Source of the DNA: Paramacrobiotus metropolitanus
Taxonomy: Eukaryota; Tardigrada; Eutardigrada; Parachela; Macrobiotidae
Length of the DNA: 64,000 bases
Direction of reading: 5' to 3'
NCBI RefSeq assembly: GCF_019649055.1
Contig: NW_026570323.1
Location: 124,001-188,000 of the forward strand
The notes below the pieces were generated by a model. The model was given only the letters and a program-made list of their open reading frames with translations, did no database searches and was not told the DNA's origin. Both the position numbers and the translations under genes were made by a program. Shown here one piece after another: positions 8,381-19,470 of this stretch (its first letter is position 1; each line of letters opens with the position of its first letter).

Positions 8381-8548
8381 ATGGACATGTGTAATGTGAT
8401 CTACCCTCTAGCTACGTTTAAAAACGCCAATTGGGACAATAGTTTAGTTCCACGGACGTACTTGGCTTTAGCCGGAATGTTTTATCGTGGAACTGGGGAT
8501 GAAGTTCAGTGCGCAAATTGTGACGGTATCATGTCCGGATGGGGAAAA
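8381..8548 (+). pseudogene. BIR-domain (IAP-like) protein, cut in mid-domain
   Basis: From the ATG at 8381 the ORF encodes the first two thirds of a baculoviral IAP repeat: PLATFKNANW, LALAGMFYRGTGDEVQC, then C44-x2-C47 (two zinc ligands) and GIMSGWGK. After residue 56 the expected acidic segment and the His and Cys ligands do not follow; instead unrelated low-complexity sequence reads to a stop at 8659. The break near 8548 is the right limit of recognisable element sequence. IAPs are carried by several large arthropod DNA viruses to block apoptosis; a partial BIR without all zinc ligands should not fold. Rearrangement or insertion at this point is the likely cause. Confidence 0.75.
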
Positions 8549-8689
8549 ATTCGAAGCCCAAGGCTAGTACGGCTCATCTCTGAACGGTTCGGCTCCCGAC
8601 CGGTACGGCTTGGAACCGGTTCAAAACCGACTGCGGACCGAACAATAAGCCGACTGTAAGTCCACAGTACAAATGCAAGCCAGGTCAAT

Positions 8690-8869
8690 TGAATTAGGTC
8701 AGTCATAAAGAAAAACAGGATACTATGCAAAGACAATGACTACAGACATGCTGATAGCGTGTCATTAGATAGCTGGGAGACACTGTGCAAGCCTGACTAC
8801 ATACACACTAAGCCAGTGCAAATTAGGTCATCCATAGAGAAACAGGATGCTAGGCTAAGACAATGGCAA
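8690..8869 (+). repeat. two degenerate direct repeats of about 50 bp
   Basis: The stretch at about 8690-8740 (GAATTAGGTCAGTCATAAAG and onward to GACAATGA) recurs at about 8819-8869 (AAATTAGGTCATCCATAGAG to GACAATGG). Spacing is about 129 bases and the repeats carry several substitutions and small indels. No coding sense is visible. Confidence 0.5.
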
Positions 8870-8950
8870 CTGGTGAGCACGGCGCGCTATTTATATCTGC
8901 ACCTTGCTATGCGCGTTCAGCCACAGCTCCGCCTTATCGCACATGTGAGA

Positions 8951-9075
8951 CACTGAACAGAGAGAAAAGGCGGTGCTTGTTGCAGTAATTTACAACTAAT
9001 CAGGATCTTCGTTGATTGCGCTCTCATTGGTTGTAAAATACTGTATTAAACTCCGCCTTTTCTCTCTGTTCAGTG
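8951..9075. repeat. 125-bp foldback hairpin
   Basis: The first 23 bases (8951-8973, beginning CACTGAACAGAGAG) are the exact reverse complement of 9053-9075. The similarity continues inward with mismatches for about 50 bases on each side (TTTACAACTAAT against ATTGGTTGTAAA), leaving a loop of roughly 25 bases. I could not see a clear target-site duplication. It resembles a small miniature foldback element, and could also be a structured transcript or a remnant of the neighbouring virus-like element. Confidence 0.6.
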
Positions 9076-9109
9076 TGTTGCAGTTGTGAAAAGGCGGAGT
9101 AAGCACTAA

Positions 9110-10781
9110 ATGTGATCCAGCATAAACAAATGTGGTGTAAAGACCCTGTGTGCAATAACTGCAGTGATAACATTTAATATGCTACAAATGTGTTGCTAAA
9201 CGTACATAAATGAATGTTTAACAATGATGACAAACAACTGTACCAAACCTAAAAACTAACATACTAAACAGTAAATGCAAGTAGTAAACGATAATAATCA
9301 ATAAACAACAACAAATAACCATGACCATGAACCGACCGATAACCATACGGCTTAAGGCCGTTGTTTTAACGGTGACGTCCTTACCGCTTTAGTTCTTCTT
9401 ACTATGAGTGTATTACGACACCTATTATAAAATGGAAAAGCATTCATAATTTGTTTTTGAAATTATATTGGCTTAATAACCATCAGTGACAAACGTACGC
9501 ACAGCTGATCGAACATCATGAAAACGGTTAATTTTCCGGACATGTTATCTACACTTTCGCCGTTTCACGGCCGTCATTTATACTCGTAGTAAGGAAGCAA
9601 GTTCCTGCTTAAATCATGATTTCATCAGCACTCTTATGATAATAGTTCCATCTTCGAACAATTTCCGGCACGCGGCGACTTACTACAGTAACTTGCGCAT
9701 TGCGCAAGATCGGGATCCCTTTTACTAACTTTAGTGTACGCGATGGTACATTTTGTTTCGCAAGTTCTTTTCATGTTCCATACCAACTACGCCTTTCCGC
9801 GCCAGACGGCACCGGCATTTGGAATGCAAACCTACACTAAGTTTGCAGCAGTCCGAGAAAAGCGCACTGCAGATCTTACGAAACATGTCCATTTCCATCG
9901 CTAACATGAGGACTGCAGTCGGCGAAATCGTTTCTAGGAGAAAACCAGCGACTGGCGTCAAAATAGGACAGGAATAATACTGAACGTGAACTTGGAGTCT
10001 TGGACTACTTAACGTGAACTATCTTGGGCTCTTGGTTATCGGCGGAAGGCCATAACGCCGTCTCACTCCGCAGGTCGGATTCAGCGCTGGTCACTGTGTT
10101 GTGGCAGGAATTGTTGCATGCCGGTTTGGTCTCAGTTACGGAGCTGAGACGCTCGTGTCTGAAATCAAAAACGGAATGCAATAAATGGCAACTGCATTGC
10201 AGTTACCCGATTCTGCCGAAGCCGGTTAACGGGATCTGTGGTCGGTGCCGAATGCGGCGAGGAAAGGCGCTTTGGGCAGCAAAGGTAGGAGCTAGCTTTA
10301 GGTAATGACGTTCTTGAATAAGAAAGGTAAAAAATTAAGTAAAAAGTAAAAAAATTAAGTAAAAAAAGTTAATTAAAACTAAAAAGTTCTACTAAGGTTC
10401 TTGAATAAACTATTAAGGTCTACTAAGGTAAGCTATTAAGGTTCTTGAATAAGTGAAACTAGAACCAGAGCGGCCAGCCAAATTGTGTACGATTTCGGAG
10501 TGGACAATCTCTGTATAAAACTTGTTCCACAAGCTGTTGCATCGCAACTCTTTCGGCACCTGCTGCTGTTTAGCATGGTTGTGGTTCAATGAGTTGGTGT
10601 GTGGAAACCCAATAAAACTGGAAAACCATTTCTACCGGAAACGATCTCTGCATTTACAGAGCTGTGTAGTAACTAAACAAATATTTCAATTTGATTTGCG
10701 CATTTCCTGGTTACTGTTTCTTGATGATTTTTATTGGGTTACACAAATGAACATTGTTTAAACGCTAAATCACGCAATACA
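9110..10781. other. no gene recognised
   Basis: Only short ORFs without family resemblance or start context occur here. An A-rich low-complexity stretch at about 10,320-10,460 repeats AAGTAAAAA and CTACTAAGGT/CTATTAAGGT motifs. Nothing else can be supported. Confidence 0.4.
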
Positions 10782-11840
10782 TTATTTCAACACATAGTAC
10801 ACTTCATCCAGCCTCCTCCCGATTCAGAAGGTTTCCTGAACGCAAGCAGCATTACCTCGCATTAAAACAATACTGATTCTCTGCTTCAGGAACTGAGTGG
10901 ACCGCTTTTCCTGGGTCCTCTCAAAAAGCATCTTACCAATTGTAGACATTTTACATTTCGATTCTTTGCCCCACACACCCATTGTTTCAAAAACCAAAGC
11001 AGAGAAATTGAAATTATCCCCCAAATATTCGTGCTTCTGGTTTTTCTTTGTCTCTGCCATGGTGGCGGCCGCGCCGGCCTCCTGGGACGTCTTGGCAATG
11101 TAGGAAGTGGCCATGGTGTCCGGGCAGGTGACATCCCAAACCCACGATTTTCCATGGCAGAAAGGGACTGAAGTCATGCCGTCCGGTCGTTTCAGAGTGT
11201 CGCGGTATAGGCCCGGAGGTTCAAAAAGTGAAGGGATGCTGGCCGTACCACACGCACGATGGATAACATCTCTGACTTCGTTGTGCCGGGAAATCTTTGC
11301 TTTAAGACGCTTGCATCCCAACCCGTGATATCCCCAAACATCAACCTTGCTGCCGCATTTGCATCGATGTTCGACACACACTGGGGCGCCGATGCGTTGC
11401 GCAATGGATATCCTTACTTCGGTATTTGACAGCAAAGTGCCGAGGCTTGCCACTGGGATAGCGTTAAGCCACAGTCCGGATTCAGGCTGGGACACAGCTA
11501 GCAGCCGGGCTTTTTGGTTAAAGGACTTCGTTTGGCTGAACAATGCTTCTTTCTGGATGAGAACGACAGGTATGTCCCATGCGCGCTGTGAAGCACGCAA
11601 ATTCTCTGCAGGGAGTTCCACGGGCCCCATTGACTTCCATGCTTGTTCCGCGCGTGTCACATATGCTTCACTGTACAGGTTAGTCATGTGTGGCACCAGC
11701 GAGCGTACCGAGTTGACCGAGGCAAGGAATGCCGAAGGTGCTAGTCGTTCGGTGCGTCTGATGCCTAAACCGCCCACCCGTACAGGTAAGGTTGCCTGTT
11801 CCCAGATTTCATCAGTAACGGTCACGTTGTTTCTTGTAAT
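10782..11840 (-). mobile_element. 5'-truncated non-LTR retrotransposon (RT C-terminus plus REL-type endonuclease)
   Basis: A 348-codon open frame gives the end of a reverse transcriptase (LPVRVGGLGIRRTERLAPSA) and a C-terminal domain like the restriction-enzyme-like endonuclease of R2/NeSL elements: a Cys/His knuckle (HRCKCGSKVDVWGYHGLGCK), SRHNEVRDVIH, then RPDG and WDVTCPDT. An in-frame TGA at 10,824-10,826 is followed by about 13 more codons ending LDEVYYVLK before TAA at 10,782. The longer copy at 47.8 kb has LNAVYFVL at the corresponding end, so the TGA is a premature stop. The fingers, palm and catalytic YxDD part are missing. It is a dead 5'-truncated insert. Confidence 0.85.
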
Positions 11841-11879
11841 TCTTATTACAATTTTCTCTTCTGACCCCACCTTTGCTTC

Positions 11880-12490
11880 GCACTGACAACAGTCGAAAAT
11901 CTGTTTTGTAGATTTTTTAAAGACTTTCCTTGTTCTTCATCGTTATCACTTTTCCCGGAACTGCAGAATGATTAATGAAAACGGCTGCCTACTAATTGCA
12001 GGTTTTCTTGTCGACATTTATCCACGCACGTATAAGAGCGGTTATATTCCACTGACGCCCGTCCAGAATCTTTCGCTTATTATCGAATATGTTGCTGTTT
12101 ATGCTTCAAAAATTCATGAGCGGAGTTTTTAAACGAAGTTGAAAGCGAATTTTCTTTGCAGGCTTCGTTTTAATAGGATACTTTAACACCTGGTAACCAA
12201 TTAACGGAAAAAGAAAATTCAATTTAAATTCACCGAAACATGAGGGAAATCGAAGTATACCGTAAATCGAAGTATACCGGGCTTTTACTATGCTTTATTA
12301 TGAACACATGCTAACGCGGATGATGTACGTTTAAAAAAGCAGTGATCGGACAGACAAGTTCACCGTGTTATGATGCACGGCTACATTACTGTACATTCAT
12401 TTGCAAAAATAAACAATCTTTACAAATACCCATTTAGTCTGCCCAAGATCATATTTTGGCTTTATGGGGACACATGCATTGGAAATACTG
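11880..12490. other. intergenic, nothing recognised
   Basis: AT-rich sequence between the retrotransposon fragment and the secreted-protein gene. No ORF, repeat or RNA gene that I can support; the 3' end of the minus-strand secreted-protein transcript should lie here. Confidence 0.4.
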
Positions 12491-12498
12491 TTCTTCGG

Positions 12499-12855
12499 TC
12501 AACCGGATATGAACGACGCACTCTGATAGCCATCATGGCTGTTGCCGGAACCAGTGGACACGGCAATCCCGCCCACATGCGCCCCGGCTCCCGCCGCACT
12601 GCCGCTGACGTACGCTCCACTGCCGGCTCCGTTGGCTCCTTGGGCAAATGCCGCGTTCTGCAAACCACCGACGGGAAAGTGAACGCTGGGAACCGTGATC
12701 GGCGCGAAATTGAGAGGGGCAAAGTTAGAGTGGATCGGCTGACTGGGTAAATTGAAGCTAATCAGCGGAAAAGCTGGCATGGCGAGCTGACCGTTAGTAG
12801 CCGGATAATTTATCGCACAAACGACGCCGAGAAGGAACACATAGGACCATTGCAT
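12499..12855 (-). CDS. small secreted Gly/Ala-rich protein
   Basis: From the ATG at 12,853-12,855 the protein is 118 aa. It begins with a clear signal peptide (MQWSYVFLLGVVCAINYPA, cleavage likely near ATNG). The mature part first has Pro/Phe-rich short repeats (FAPLNFAPITVP, PIHSNFAP), then a Gly/Ala/Ser-rich tail (GANGAGSGAYVSGSAAGAGA). This is the composition of secreted structural, cuticle or gland proteins, but I recognise no family. GC content is higher than the flanks, as expected for a coding exon. A minus-strand TATA-like AATATAA about 110 bases upstream (near 12,966-12,975) fits a promoter. A single exon is visible; further exons cannot be excluded. Confidence 0.65.
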   Translation of the reverse strand: MQWSYVFLLGVVCAINYPATNGQLAMPAFPLISFNLPSQPIHSNFAPLNFAPITVPSVHFPVGGLQNAAFAQGANGAGSGAYVSGSAAGAGAHVGGIAVSTGSGNSHDGYQSASFISG

Positions 12856-13639
12856 TGTTAGTTGCAATGGAATGAGAAACAGACAGAAAATTATATCAAA
12901 ATTAATTATGCTTCGCTAGCTGATCGTGTTGCTGTGGAATATGAGCATGACGATAGCGCAGTTGGCTTATATTGTCCCGTCGCCCAGTGATGCTGCTGGA
13001 ATTCAGCGCTAGTTTAGGGGAAACCGTGGCGACGAGTGAGCGTGTCAGCTTTATCCGGAGGATTTTCCTGGAGCAGGACGTTACTCCGACTGCAAATTTA
13101 CTCGGATCAGCAGCGCTTGCGGCATGGTTTCGGGTTAAACGTATTGCCGGCGTTCGGCACAGTCACGCTAACGCTTGTAGTGAGCGATGGGAAAACTGGC
13201 GTCAGCGGGAATTGATCAAGTACTTCTGTACCTGCATGTTGTGGCGGTTGCGACATGTCATTCTGCTAGTAGACAATTTGTATTTGCTGCGTTTTGACGG
13301 TGGTCAAAATTTGTCCGGCATGAAAACAGATCTCGGTCATCCGACTTAGAGCAATTGGTTTTGTTGCTATTTTATTATTAGTATTACAGTAAAACTATTT
13401 TCCGTCATATATAAATATTATTTATATTTGCATGTATTTCTAAATATGTTCATTTACTTCACAAATTGAAGCGCAGCGACTTTTTGGTCGGTGCGGACAA
13501 AATCTATTCGTTTTATCTAAGACCAGAGCAGTTTTGACACAACGCGCAAATTACTCGTACAATGGACGAAACTGATAGTAAATGTTCACATAAAAATGAA
13601 CTGCTAATTTTATGTAACATCCAGTCAGCGCGTGCACTG

Positions 13640-14830
13640 CCACTGTAGTACTAGTGGCCGTACACAGCTTTTCCAGCAACTCACGCGCGCACGCCATCTG
13701 GGAGCCGAATCATTCGTGCAGCATCAGCATTCTGCGCGTTTCAAGTGCTTTGCTATGCATATTGCTGCGTCTGCATTCCACTATTCTTCTCGCTTCGGCA
13801 ATCACATGCAGTGACTGGTGCATACGGCTCCTGGAACCAGCCAGTGGCGCTGTACAGCGAACTTTTATCGTGTATTTGTACTGTGTTTTCATATCGCAAT
13901 ATGAATACTCAGTGTTAGCGGTGTCGGCTTTTTTAAGTTCGCTCTGAAAAGTGTTACCTGCTTGGTAGCTCATTATCTTTCCGTTGGAATAGCCAATTTT
14001 TCTCTTGGTTTTACAAGATTTCAGAATTTCTTTGGCTACCTGTAATGGCTAATCCATCTGCGACGTTGGCCTGCGCAGCGTGGACCATCATCGTGGCGGT
14101 AAGAATTACAATTATTACATACAACTTAGCGTTAAAAGCCCGTGAAGCGCACTGCTTACTCGGTTCTCGCTTGTTTTAGTCGCGTTATGTACATATATAT
14201 TTTTATACGCAGGTCATCAGGCGGTAAAAATTCGAAGCAAAACAAAGTTCAAGGAAGAAAATCCCTTTCATAGTAAAGCAGGTTGTTCGCAGGTGGCAAA
14301 AGCATGCCCACCGGGCGAAGGACGTCACAAGATGGATGTAACCCCACAATTTGAGCAGCACCCGCGGACAGTCGGGCATATGTTCTAACTACGTGTCACC
14401 ACAGTGAGATTTTGTGCACATTGGACCGACTGTTGGCGGGTGCTTCGCCACTTTCATCGATCTGGGCCGGGCGACTTCACGCATGACTGGAGCAAATCCA
14501 GTTTCTCTCCCAGTGGTTTACACTGGCGTGTAGTGTCAGCTGTCTGCGTTGTTGCTGGGCGCCTTGTAGCGCAAAACCCGCAGCGAGTATTTCGCAACAG
14601 TGCGCTCGGCAACAATGAGTAACTCGGGAACTCCGCGGATGGTTGGAGTTCCGGTATTTCAATGCCACACATTATCATCTGGTCCACAAGTTCCAAACGG
14701 AATGCAAAATTTCGTGTAGAAATGAAAATTCCTGCACGCAATATTGCATGCCGTTTGTGACATGCGCCATGGCCCGATGAAAAGTAACCACGGTACGCCG
14801 TGGACGGAAAAGGAGATGTGTGTAAATGGC
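13640..14830 (+). repeat. copy 1 of a diverged tandem duplication
   Basis: Two blocks here are found again about 1.6-2.0 kb downstream. Block A (about 13,715-13,840, CATCAGCATTCTGCGCG ... GTGCATACGGCT) matches about 15,670-15,795. Block B (about 14,690-14,790, AAACGGAATGCAAAATTTCG ... GACATGCGCCATG) matches about 16,258-16,335. In block B the plus frame of both copies gives a similar peptide (KRNAKFRVEMKIPARN here, KRNAEVRVEMIISARN in copy 2), broken by a stop in this copy. It may be a decayed exon of a gene duplicated in tandem. Confidence 0.45.
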
Positions 14831-15639
14831 GGCTGTAATGCAAATTATACGCAACAGAATTCGAAATTCATTAAATAATAATTCGCTATCGTTACGCGTC
14901 GTGAAATTACGAAACACTTTTTATTTGCGAATTCCCACACGTGCAAAATTAAAAATGTTGCCCGCTTCATTTCCGAAGGCAATTTCAGCCAGTTAATTTT
15001 ATTGATACATTTTGCACCGATAGCTAATTCACTGGGATTTCACCAGCTTCGCCTTACCGGTGTTTTCAAATTTAGAAAAATGCGAAAAAAATAAAGACAA
15101 TCAAACCATTAACCTTGCCAATAATTAACGCTGCTGCAGACGGCAGATACGTATTAATTCAAATACCGATTGGCGCTTCTATGAACTTAAGTACCGGTAC
15201 TTTATTTTTTATTGCTAACGTACACCTGGTTTTTATTTACATGACAAATAAGATAACGTGCGACATCAGTTACCAAATACTGCAAATGCGAGCTCGTTCA
15301 CCGACCTTTCCGGCCCAGGAATTGGCTGGTGTTCCTATACATATAGTGTAATAAAACATCTTTCGGTTAGGGAAAAATGTAAGGACAACATAATAAATAT
15401 TATGTCTATCGCATTATGCGTAATTTACCGACCAGCTGTCAACCAAGACTGCCATTTCTTAATCGTAAAAAGCGCTAGATACGTTACGCCTCGCATATCC
15501 GCGGAACGTACGAGTATGATGGTACCATAGCTGATTGTTCGCACAAAATCGGAATCGCTCATTGTGTAACGAGCAGCCAGTGCGTACGCTAGCCGCCACG
15601 ATGGAGTGACAGCATACCGTTATCAAGCACACTTTCGCC

Positions 15640-16400
15640 TTTTTGGACAGTGGACACTACATCACTAGCGTACCATCAGCATTTTTCGCGCACTATCCAG
15701 CTCAAATGCTCTGCCGTATGTGTTGCCGCGTATGCATTCCAAGTTCCCGTTCAGTTCTGCAATAACAAACACGGGCGCATACGGCTTCGGGAAAACATGC
15801 GTTCCACTGCGAAATGCTATCGTGTACTTTACGCTTTAACCGTACTTGGTGAGGAGTGCTTCTTCGCAGAACTGGTGGCGGCAGCTGGCTGTGTTTTGCA
15901 ACGGTCAGCAACATGCCTGAATAACGTGAGTCCCACAGATGTGATAGCAGCAGCCAGATGCTTGTGTCGGAACCTAAGTCACTTGAAGGCGTTTGCCGGT
16001 AAGTATCCGTATAAATAGGTACTTGAAACCTATGTGTCGTACTTAGCGTAACGAAGTTTACAAAGCCGATATAAAAGGAAATATTGTGACTTGCTTGGTT
16101 AATTCCGCTTGAATTTCCCCGATTTATTCTTTTGTTTTATTCCTTTTTTACTGTCATGGGATATCCGTCTGAGAAACTCTTGTGTGCTCGGCTGATGGCA
16201 GAAATTCCATTTATTTCATTACCGCACCTTACGAATCTAAGATCATGTCCGCCTGTCAAAAACGGAATGCAGAAGTTCGTGTAGAAATGATTATTTCTGC
16301 ACGAAATTCTTCATACCGTTTGGACATGCGTCATGACCTTCGGCATCGGAAAACGGAACCGCAATCCCTACGCATATTACGCCGCGAACCAAGAATGGAA
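15640..16400 (+). repeat. copy 2 of a diverged tandem duplication
   Basis: Counterpart of the blocks at 13.64-14.83 kb, in the same order and orientation. The plus frame at 16,182-16,445 stays open through block B, with RVEMIISARNSSYRLDMRHD, where copy 1 has a stop shortly after its RL. If either copy is functional it is this one, but I see no domain and no reliable start. Confidence 0.4.
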
Positions 16401-16496
16401 GAATTGTGTGGTAAGCGGTTGATAAATAACAAATTATGCGCATGAGAGTTCGCTGCTCAGTGGCGCTCACTATGAAATAATTCGCAGTTCCAGGTA

Positions 16497-17218
16497 ATAC
16501 GAGGAGGGGGTAAATGAGCTCGATGCACCCGAGCAAGGGGTAACAGAGCTCGTTATCTGTGCCCGTGCCTGTGCAACACGGCCAGCCACCAAGAGACGGC
16601 AGCCCGTGCTATCACGCAGAACACCTGAAGCAGTCATTGAGCCCGATAGTTTTCGTCTCCATAGACTTGTATGCTAAACTGAATCACTTCTGTTTTGCGC
16701 ATTTGGGAACGAAACCATGCAAATAACATTCCAAAAGAATCAGAAAAAATTCACGAGATTTGTTTGATATTAAACAAGTTATGATTCATGGTGCCGGACA
16801 CAAGTTAGGGCCATTTATGTTTCTCGTAGACACAGCAGAGTTTGTGCGTGGAACCCAACAACGCGTGATCCGAATTCTATGCTATGTCTACGAGAAACGA
16901 AAATAGCTATAACTTATCTCCTGCGTCATGAATCATGACTTGTTTAATATCAAAAATCTCATGAATTTTTTCTGATTCTTTTGGAATGTTATTTGCTTGG
17001 TTTCGTTCCCAAATGTGCAAAACAGAAGTGATTCAGTTTAGCATACAAGTCTATGGAGACGAAAACTATCGGGCTCAATGACTGCTTCAGGTGTTCTGCG
17101 TGATAGCACGGGCTGCCGTCTCTTGGTGGCTGGCCGTGTTGCACAGGCACGGGCACAGATAACGAGCTCTGTTACCCCTTGCTCGGGTGCATCGAGCTCA
17201 TTTGCCCCCTCCTCGTAT
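16497..17218. repeat. 722-bp near-perfect palindrome (foldback/MITE-like element)
   Basis: Left arm 16,497-16,837 is repeated as its reverse complement at 16,880-17,218, leaving a loop of about 42 bases (16,838-16,879). Only scattered differences are visible, for example CCATGCAAATAAC against CCAAGCAAATAAC. The ends read ATACGAGGAGGGGG and its complement, and a TA dinucleotide abuts the CGAGG terminus on both sides, consistent with insertion at TA. Nothing in it codes for a transposase. The high arm identity implies recent insertion or ongoing arm homogenisation. Confidence 0.85.
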
Positions 17219-18356
17219 CAGTGACGAACTGATCATGACAGGAATTCCCGAACAACCACAGCAAACCAAAGACAATCATATTCCAAAACATCACGAAACA
17301 ACACAAGCAAAAAGAACGGCAGGAACTATATTCTGTGGGTTTTTCAATTTTAAAATTTAAAGTTCGACGTCTTAAAGCAGACTGCAACTGCAGAATGCAG
17401 ACGTTGGGTTTACAGTACTGGTTGCTACGGGACTGAATGTGAGTGTACTACACTGTACGTACAGACGTTCAAGTATGCTGTACACGGCTGCCCGCTTGTT
17501 TGCAAGCCAATGGGAATTACAAAAACAACTAGATTGCGGCATAGTCAGCCGCATAGACCATAGTAACCGGCATGTTATACCGCATACCACCTATCTATTA
17601 TGCGCCAAGTCGAAATTTTGGCGTAAGCTCAGTTTTCGTGTGAGTGTGACGTCGGATTGACCAGCCCATCCCCGCTCGACGTCAAAACTCTGCATCCCGT
17701 GAGCGTCATGCAAATCAAGGCGTGATTCTTGTTGCTGTGTTTCTGCCCTTGCTAACGCGGAGGACCTTCACGGGGTTTTCTGCATTAACGGAAATCTGGC
17801 TGGAATGAAACCGTTACCGGCGATATCACTCGACACCTTCGTCTCTCAATGATCTAAGTTTTGTGTTTGCCGGCATCAGCATTTCCAAAGGCGATTGCCA
17901 GGAGAGGCTCACGAATCACGACATCAACTTCTAGCATCGCTGCAGTTAGGCTTAGAGGCGGCCAGCTTCACGTTCAAGCATACTTTCTTGTCGCAAATCG
18001 GTATTTCTTAATCGGACGACATACAACCTGCTTCTGGAATGTTATCTCTTCCGTCTCTTAGAATAAACGCATTTTTAAGAAAGAGGAATGAATAATATCA
18101 TTGTCATGTCAAAAAACTACTTGCAGATTTTTATTTCAAAGGGAGCCGTGTAAAACTTTTTAAACGGCCCAATCTTATCGTAATCAGTTTAGTTAGTAAT
18201 CATAATTATGCTGCTTTTGTAACTTAGCGACGCTGAGCTTTGCGTGAGATTGTGTTTGATAAGCACTTGCTCGAACGTGTAAGCACTACACACACAGTGC
18301 ACACTGACTAGCTTCTAATCCTTCTATAAAAACCGAATCCGTTTGCGCGGAAAACC
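17219..18356. other. intergenic; promoter side of the 18.36-kb peptide gene
   Basis: No gene recognised. A TATAAA at 18,325-18,330 lies only 27 bases before the ATG at 18,357, which would give an almost leaderless transcript. Confidence 0.35.
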
Positions 18357-18605
18357 ATGCAGTTAGCGTGCTGCATCCTAATACTGTTTTTGTCAGCGGG
18401 AGCCGTCCGTGTTAATCCAACTGATAATAGCACGAACTGGGATGCCGAGAATTCCACTTTTATTGCAAAGGTTCACGAAGACGAAGGCGTGAACATCACA
18501 ACGTTGATTGTTTATGGAAACTTGACATTACGAAAATTCAGACATCTTTTCTCGGAGGCTACGGCTAGTGCAGCGCGTTATCGCGCGCTGGGTTATGATT
18601 CATAG
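18357..18605 (+). CDS. secreted peptide, paralog of the defensin-like precursor, cysteines lost
   Basis: An 82-aa ORF with an ATG at 18,357 and a signal peptide (MQLACCILILFLSAGAVRVN). It is homologous to the ORF at 19,471: LACCILILFLSAGAV against LPCSILILLYLSVGVV, and KVHEDEGVNITTLIVYGNLTL against TVYEDESGNITALTDYNDLAL. The C-terminal RHLFSEATASAARYRALG aligns loosely with RHLCKILDETACHEHCAQ of the other copy, but every cysteine of the mature region is absent and the ORF ends early. It is either a decayed duplicate or a peptide that lost the disulfide core. Four N-linked glycosylation-type sites (NST, NST, NIT, NLT) are present. Confidence 0.55.
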   Translation: MQLACCILILFLSAGAVRVNPTDNSTNWDAENSTFIAKVHEDEGVNITTLIVYGNLTLRKFRHLFSEATASAARYRALGYDS

Positions 18606-19470
18606 AGATAGGCACGGGTTTTTAAAAAAACGGAGCTGTGCAGCGCGGTATCTTGAATACGTGCCGTATGGTTGTTTTGACCATTCGGAGCGCAGATAGG
18701 CCCGGATTGTGATGACACACGTTACCCGTCGTTATCTACTGCGCATTATGCACAAAAAACATACACAGGCGTTGGAAGATACCCGAATGTCTGAATTATA
18801 CCATTGAATAACGACGTTGTGATACAGCTGACTCCAGGTAATTATTTCCTTAATTCCCTTCGTCGGGATCACGCACGCCAGAAAGAGGGGTGGGGCGTAC
18901 CGGCGCTCGCTACGGATTTTCGACTCCGCGACGCGGTTTTAATACATAATAAAGAAACCTTCAATTCTTAAAATACGACTCACGAAACCAGAGCAAATGC
19001 CACGCCAATACCATTCAGTTTATACTTTGAGTTCTTGATGACTCGCACTTTTTTGCCTTATTGCGCTCACCAGCATTGAATACTGCGCTGATATCAGTGT
19101 ACCAACCAATGCTCGAGTGGGATAAAAGCGGTGCAACAGCTTTTGAAAATACTCGGTAAATTAACTTCCGATATTACATAACACATACTACCGGATGGGC
19201 GAACAAAATGGCGGTGGTAGGGGGCTTGGGTCAATCCAAGAGTTGCCGCTTGGTTTATAGTTGCAGTGCTTGATATTATGTATGCAAAATTTACTCGAAA
19301 GAGGAACGTTTACAACATACAAAAGCTAAGCTAAACCACCATTATACGGTGGATGACGCTATTATTCCTAGGTCAGGTGCTCCGTTTAATCACACCGAAA
19401 GTTTGCTTTAGTCTCTGATATTATCGTCCCCCATCTATTTTCTTTAGCGTCGATTAGCTTGCGTACTTGC

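Larger units (their letters stand above)
1..8548 (-). mobile_element. Polinton/Maverick (adintovirus-like) element, partial
   Basis: Eleven tightly packed genes on the minus strand include the defining Polinton set: adenain-like protease, double-jelly-roll major capsid protein, minor capsid protein, FtsK/HerA-type packaging ATPase and retroviral-type integrase with a chromodomain. A twelfth, truncated ORF faces right. The protein-primed family B DNA polymerase, the other hallmark gene, is not in the window, so it lies left of position 1 or is lost. On the right, similarity stops inside the BIR ORF near 8548. I could not find terminal inverted repeats. The copy is partly decayed: the minor capsid gene has a frameshift, the proline-rich gene has an in-frame TAG, and the integrase has an altered catalytic residue, while protease, capsid, ATPase and TBP-like ORFs are intact. 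Assignment to the Polinton/adintovirus group is by family knowledge and is secure; the exact lineage is not. Confidence 0.93.
12870..16490. other. gene-poor region with a diverged duplication
   Basis: No complete gene can be supported. Short open frames occur but without family resemblance. The main structure is an old duplication: segments at 13.64-14.83 kb and 15.64-16.40 kb resemble each other in the same order (separate entries). Confidence 0.4.

Noticed and set aside
1-8548. A DNA polymerase B gene within the Polinton segment
   Set aside because: I looked for it because it is a hallmark gene; no ORF in this segment is long enough or has its motifs.
11347-11886. 179-aa plus-strand ORF
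   Set aside because: Antisense to the retrotransposon endonuclease frame, which is clearly recognisable.
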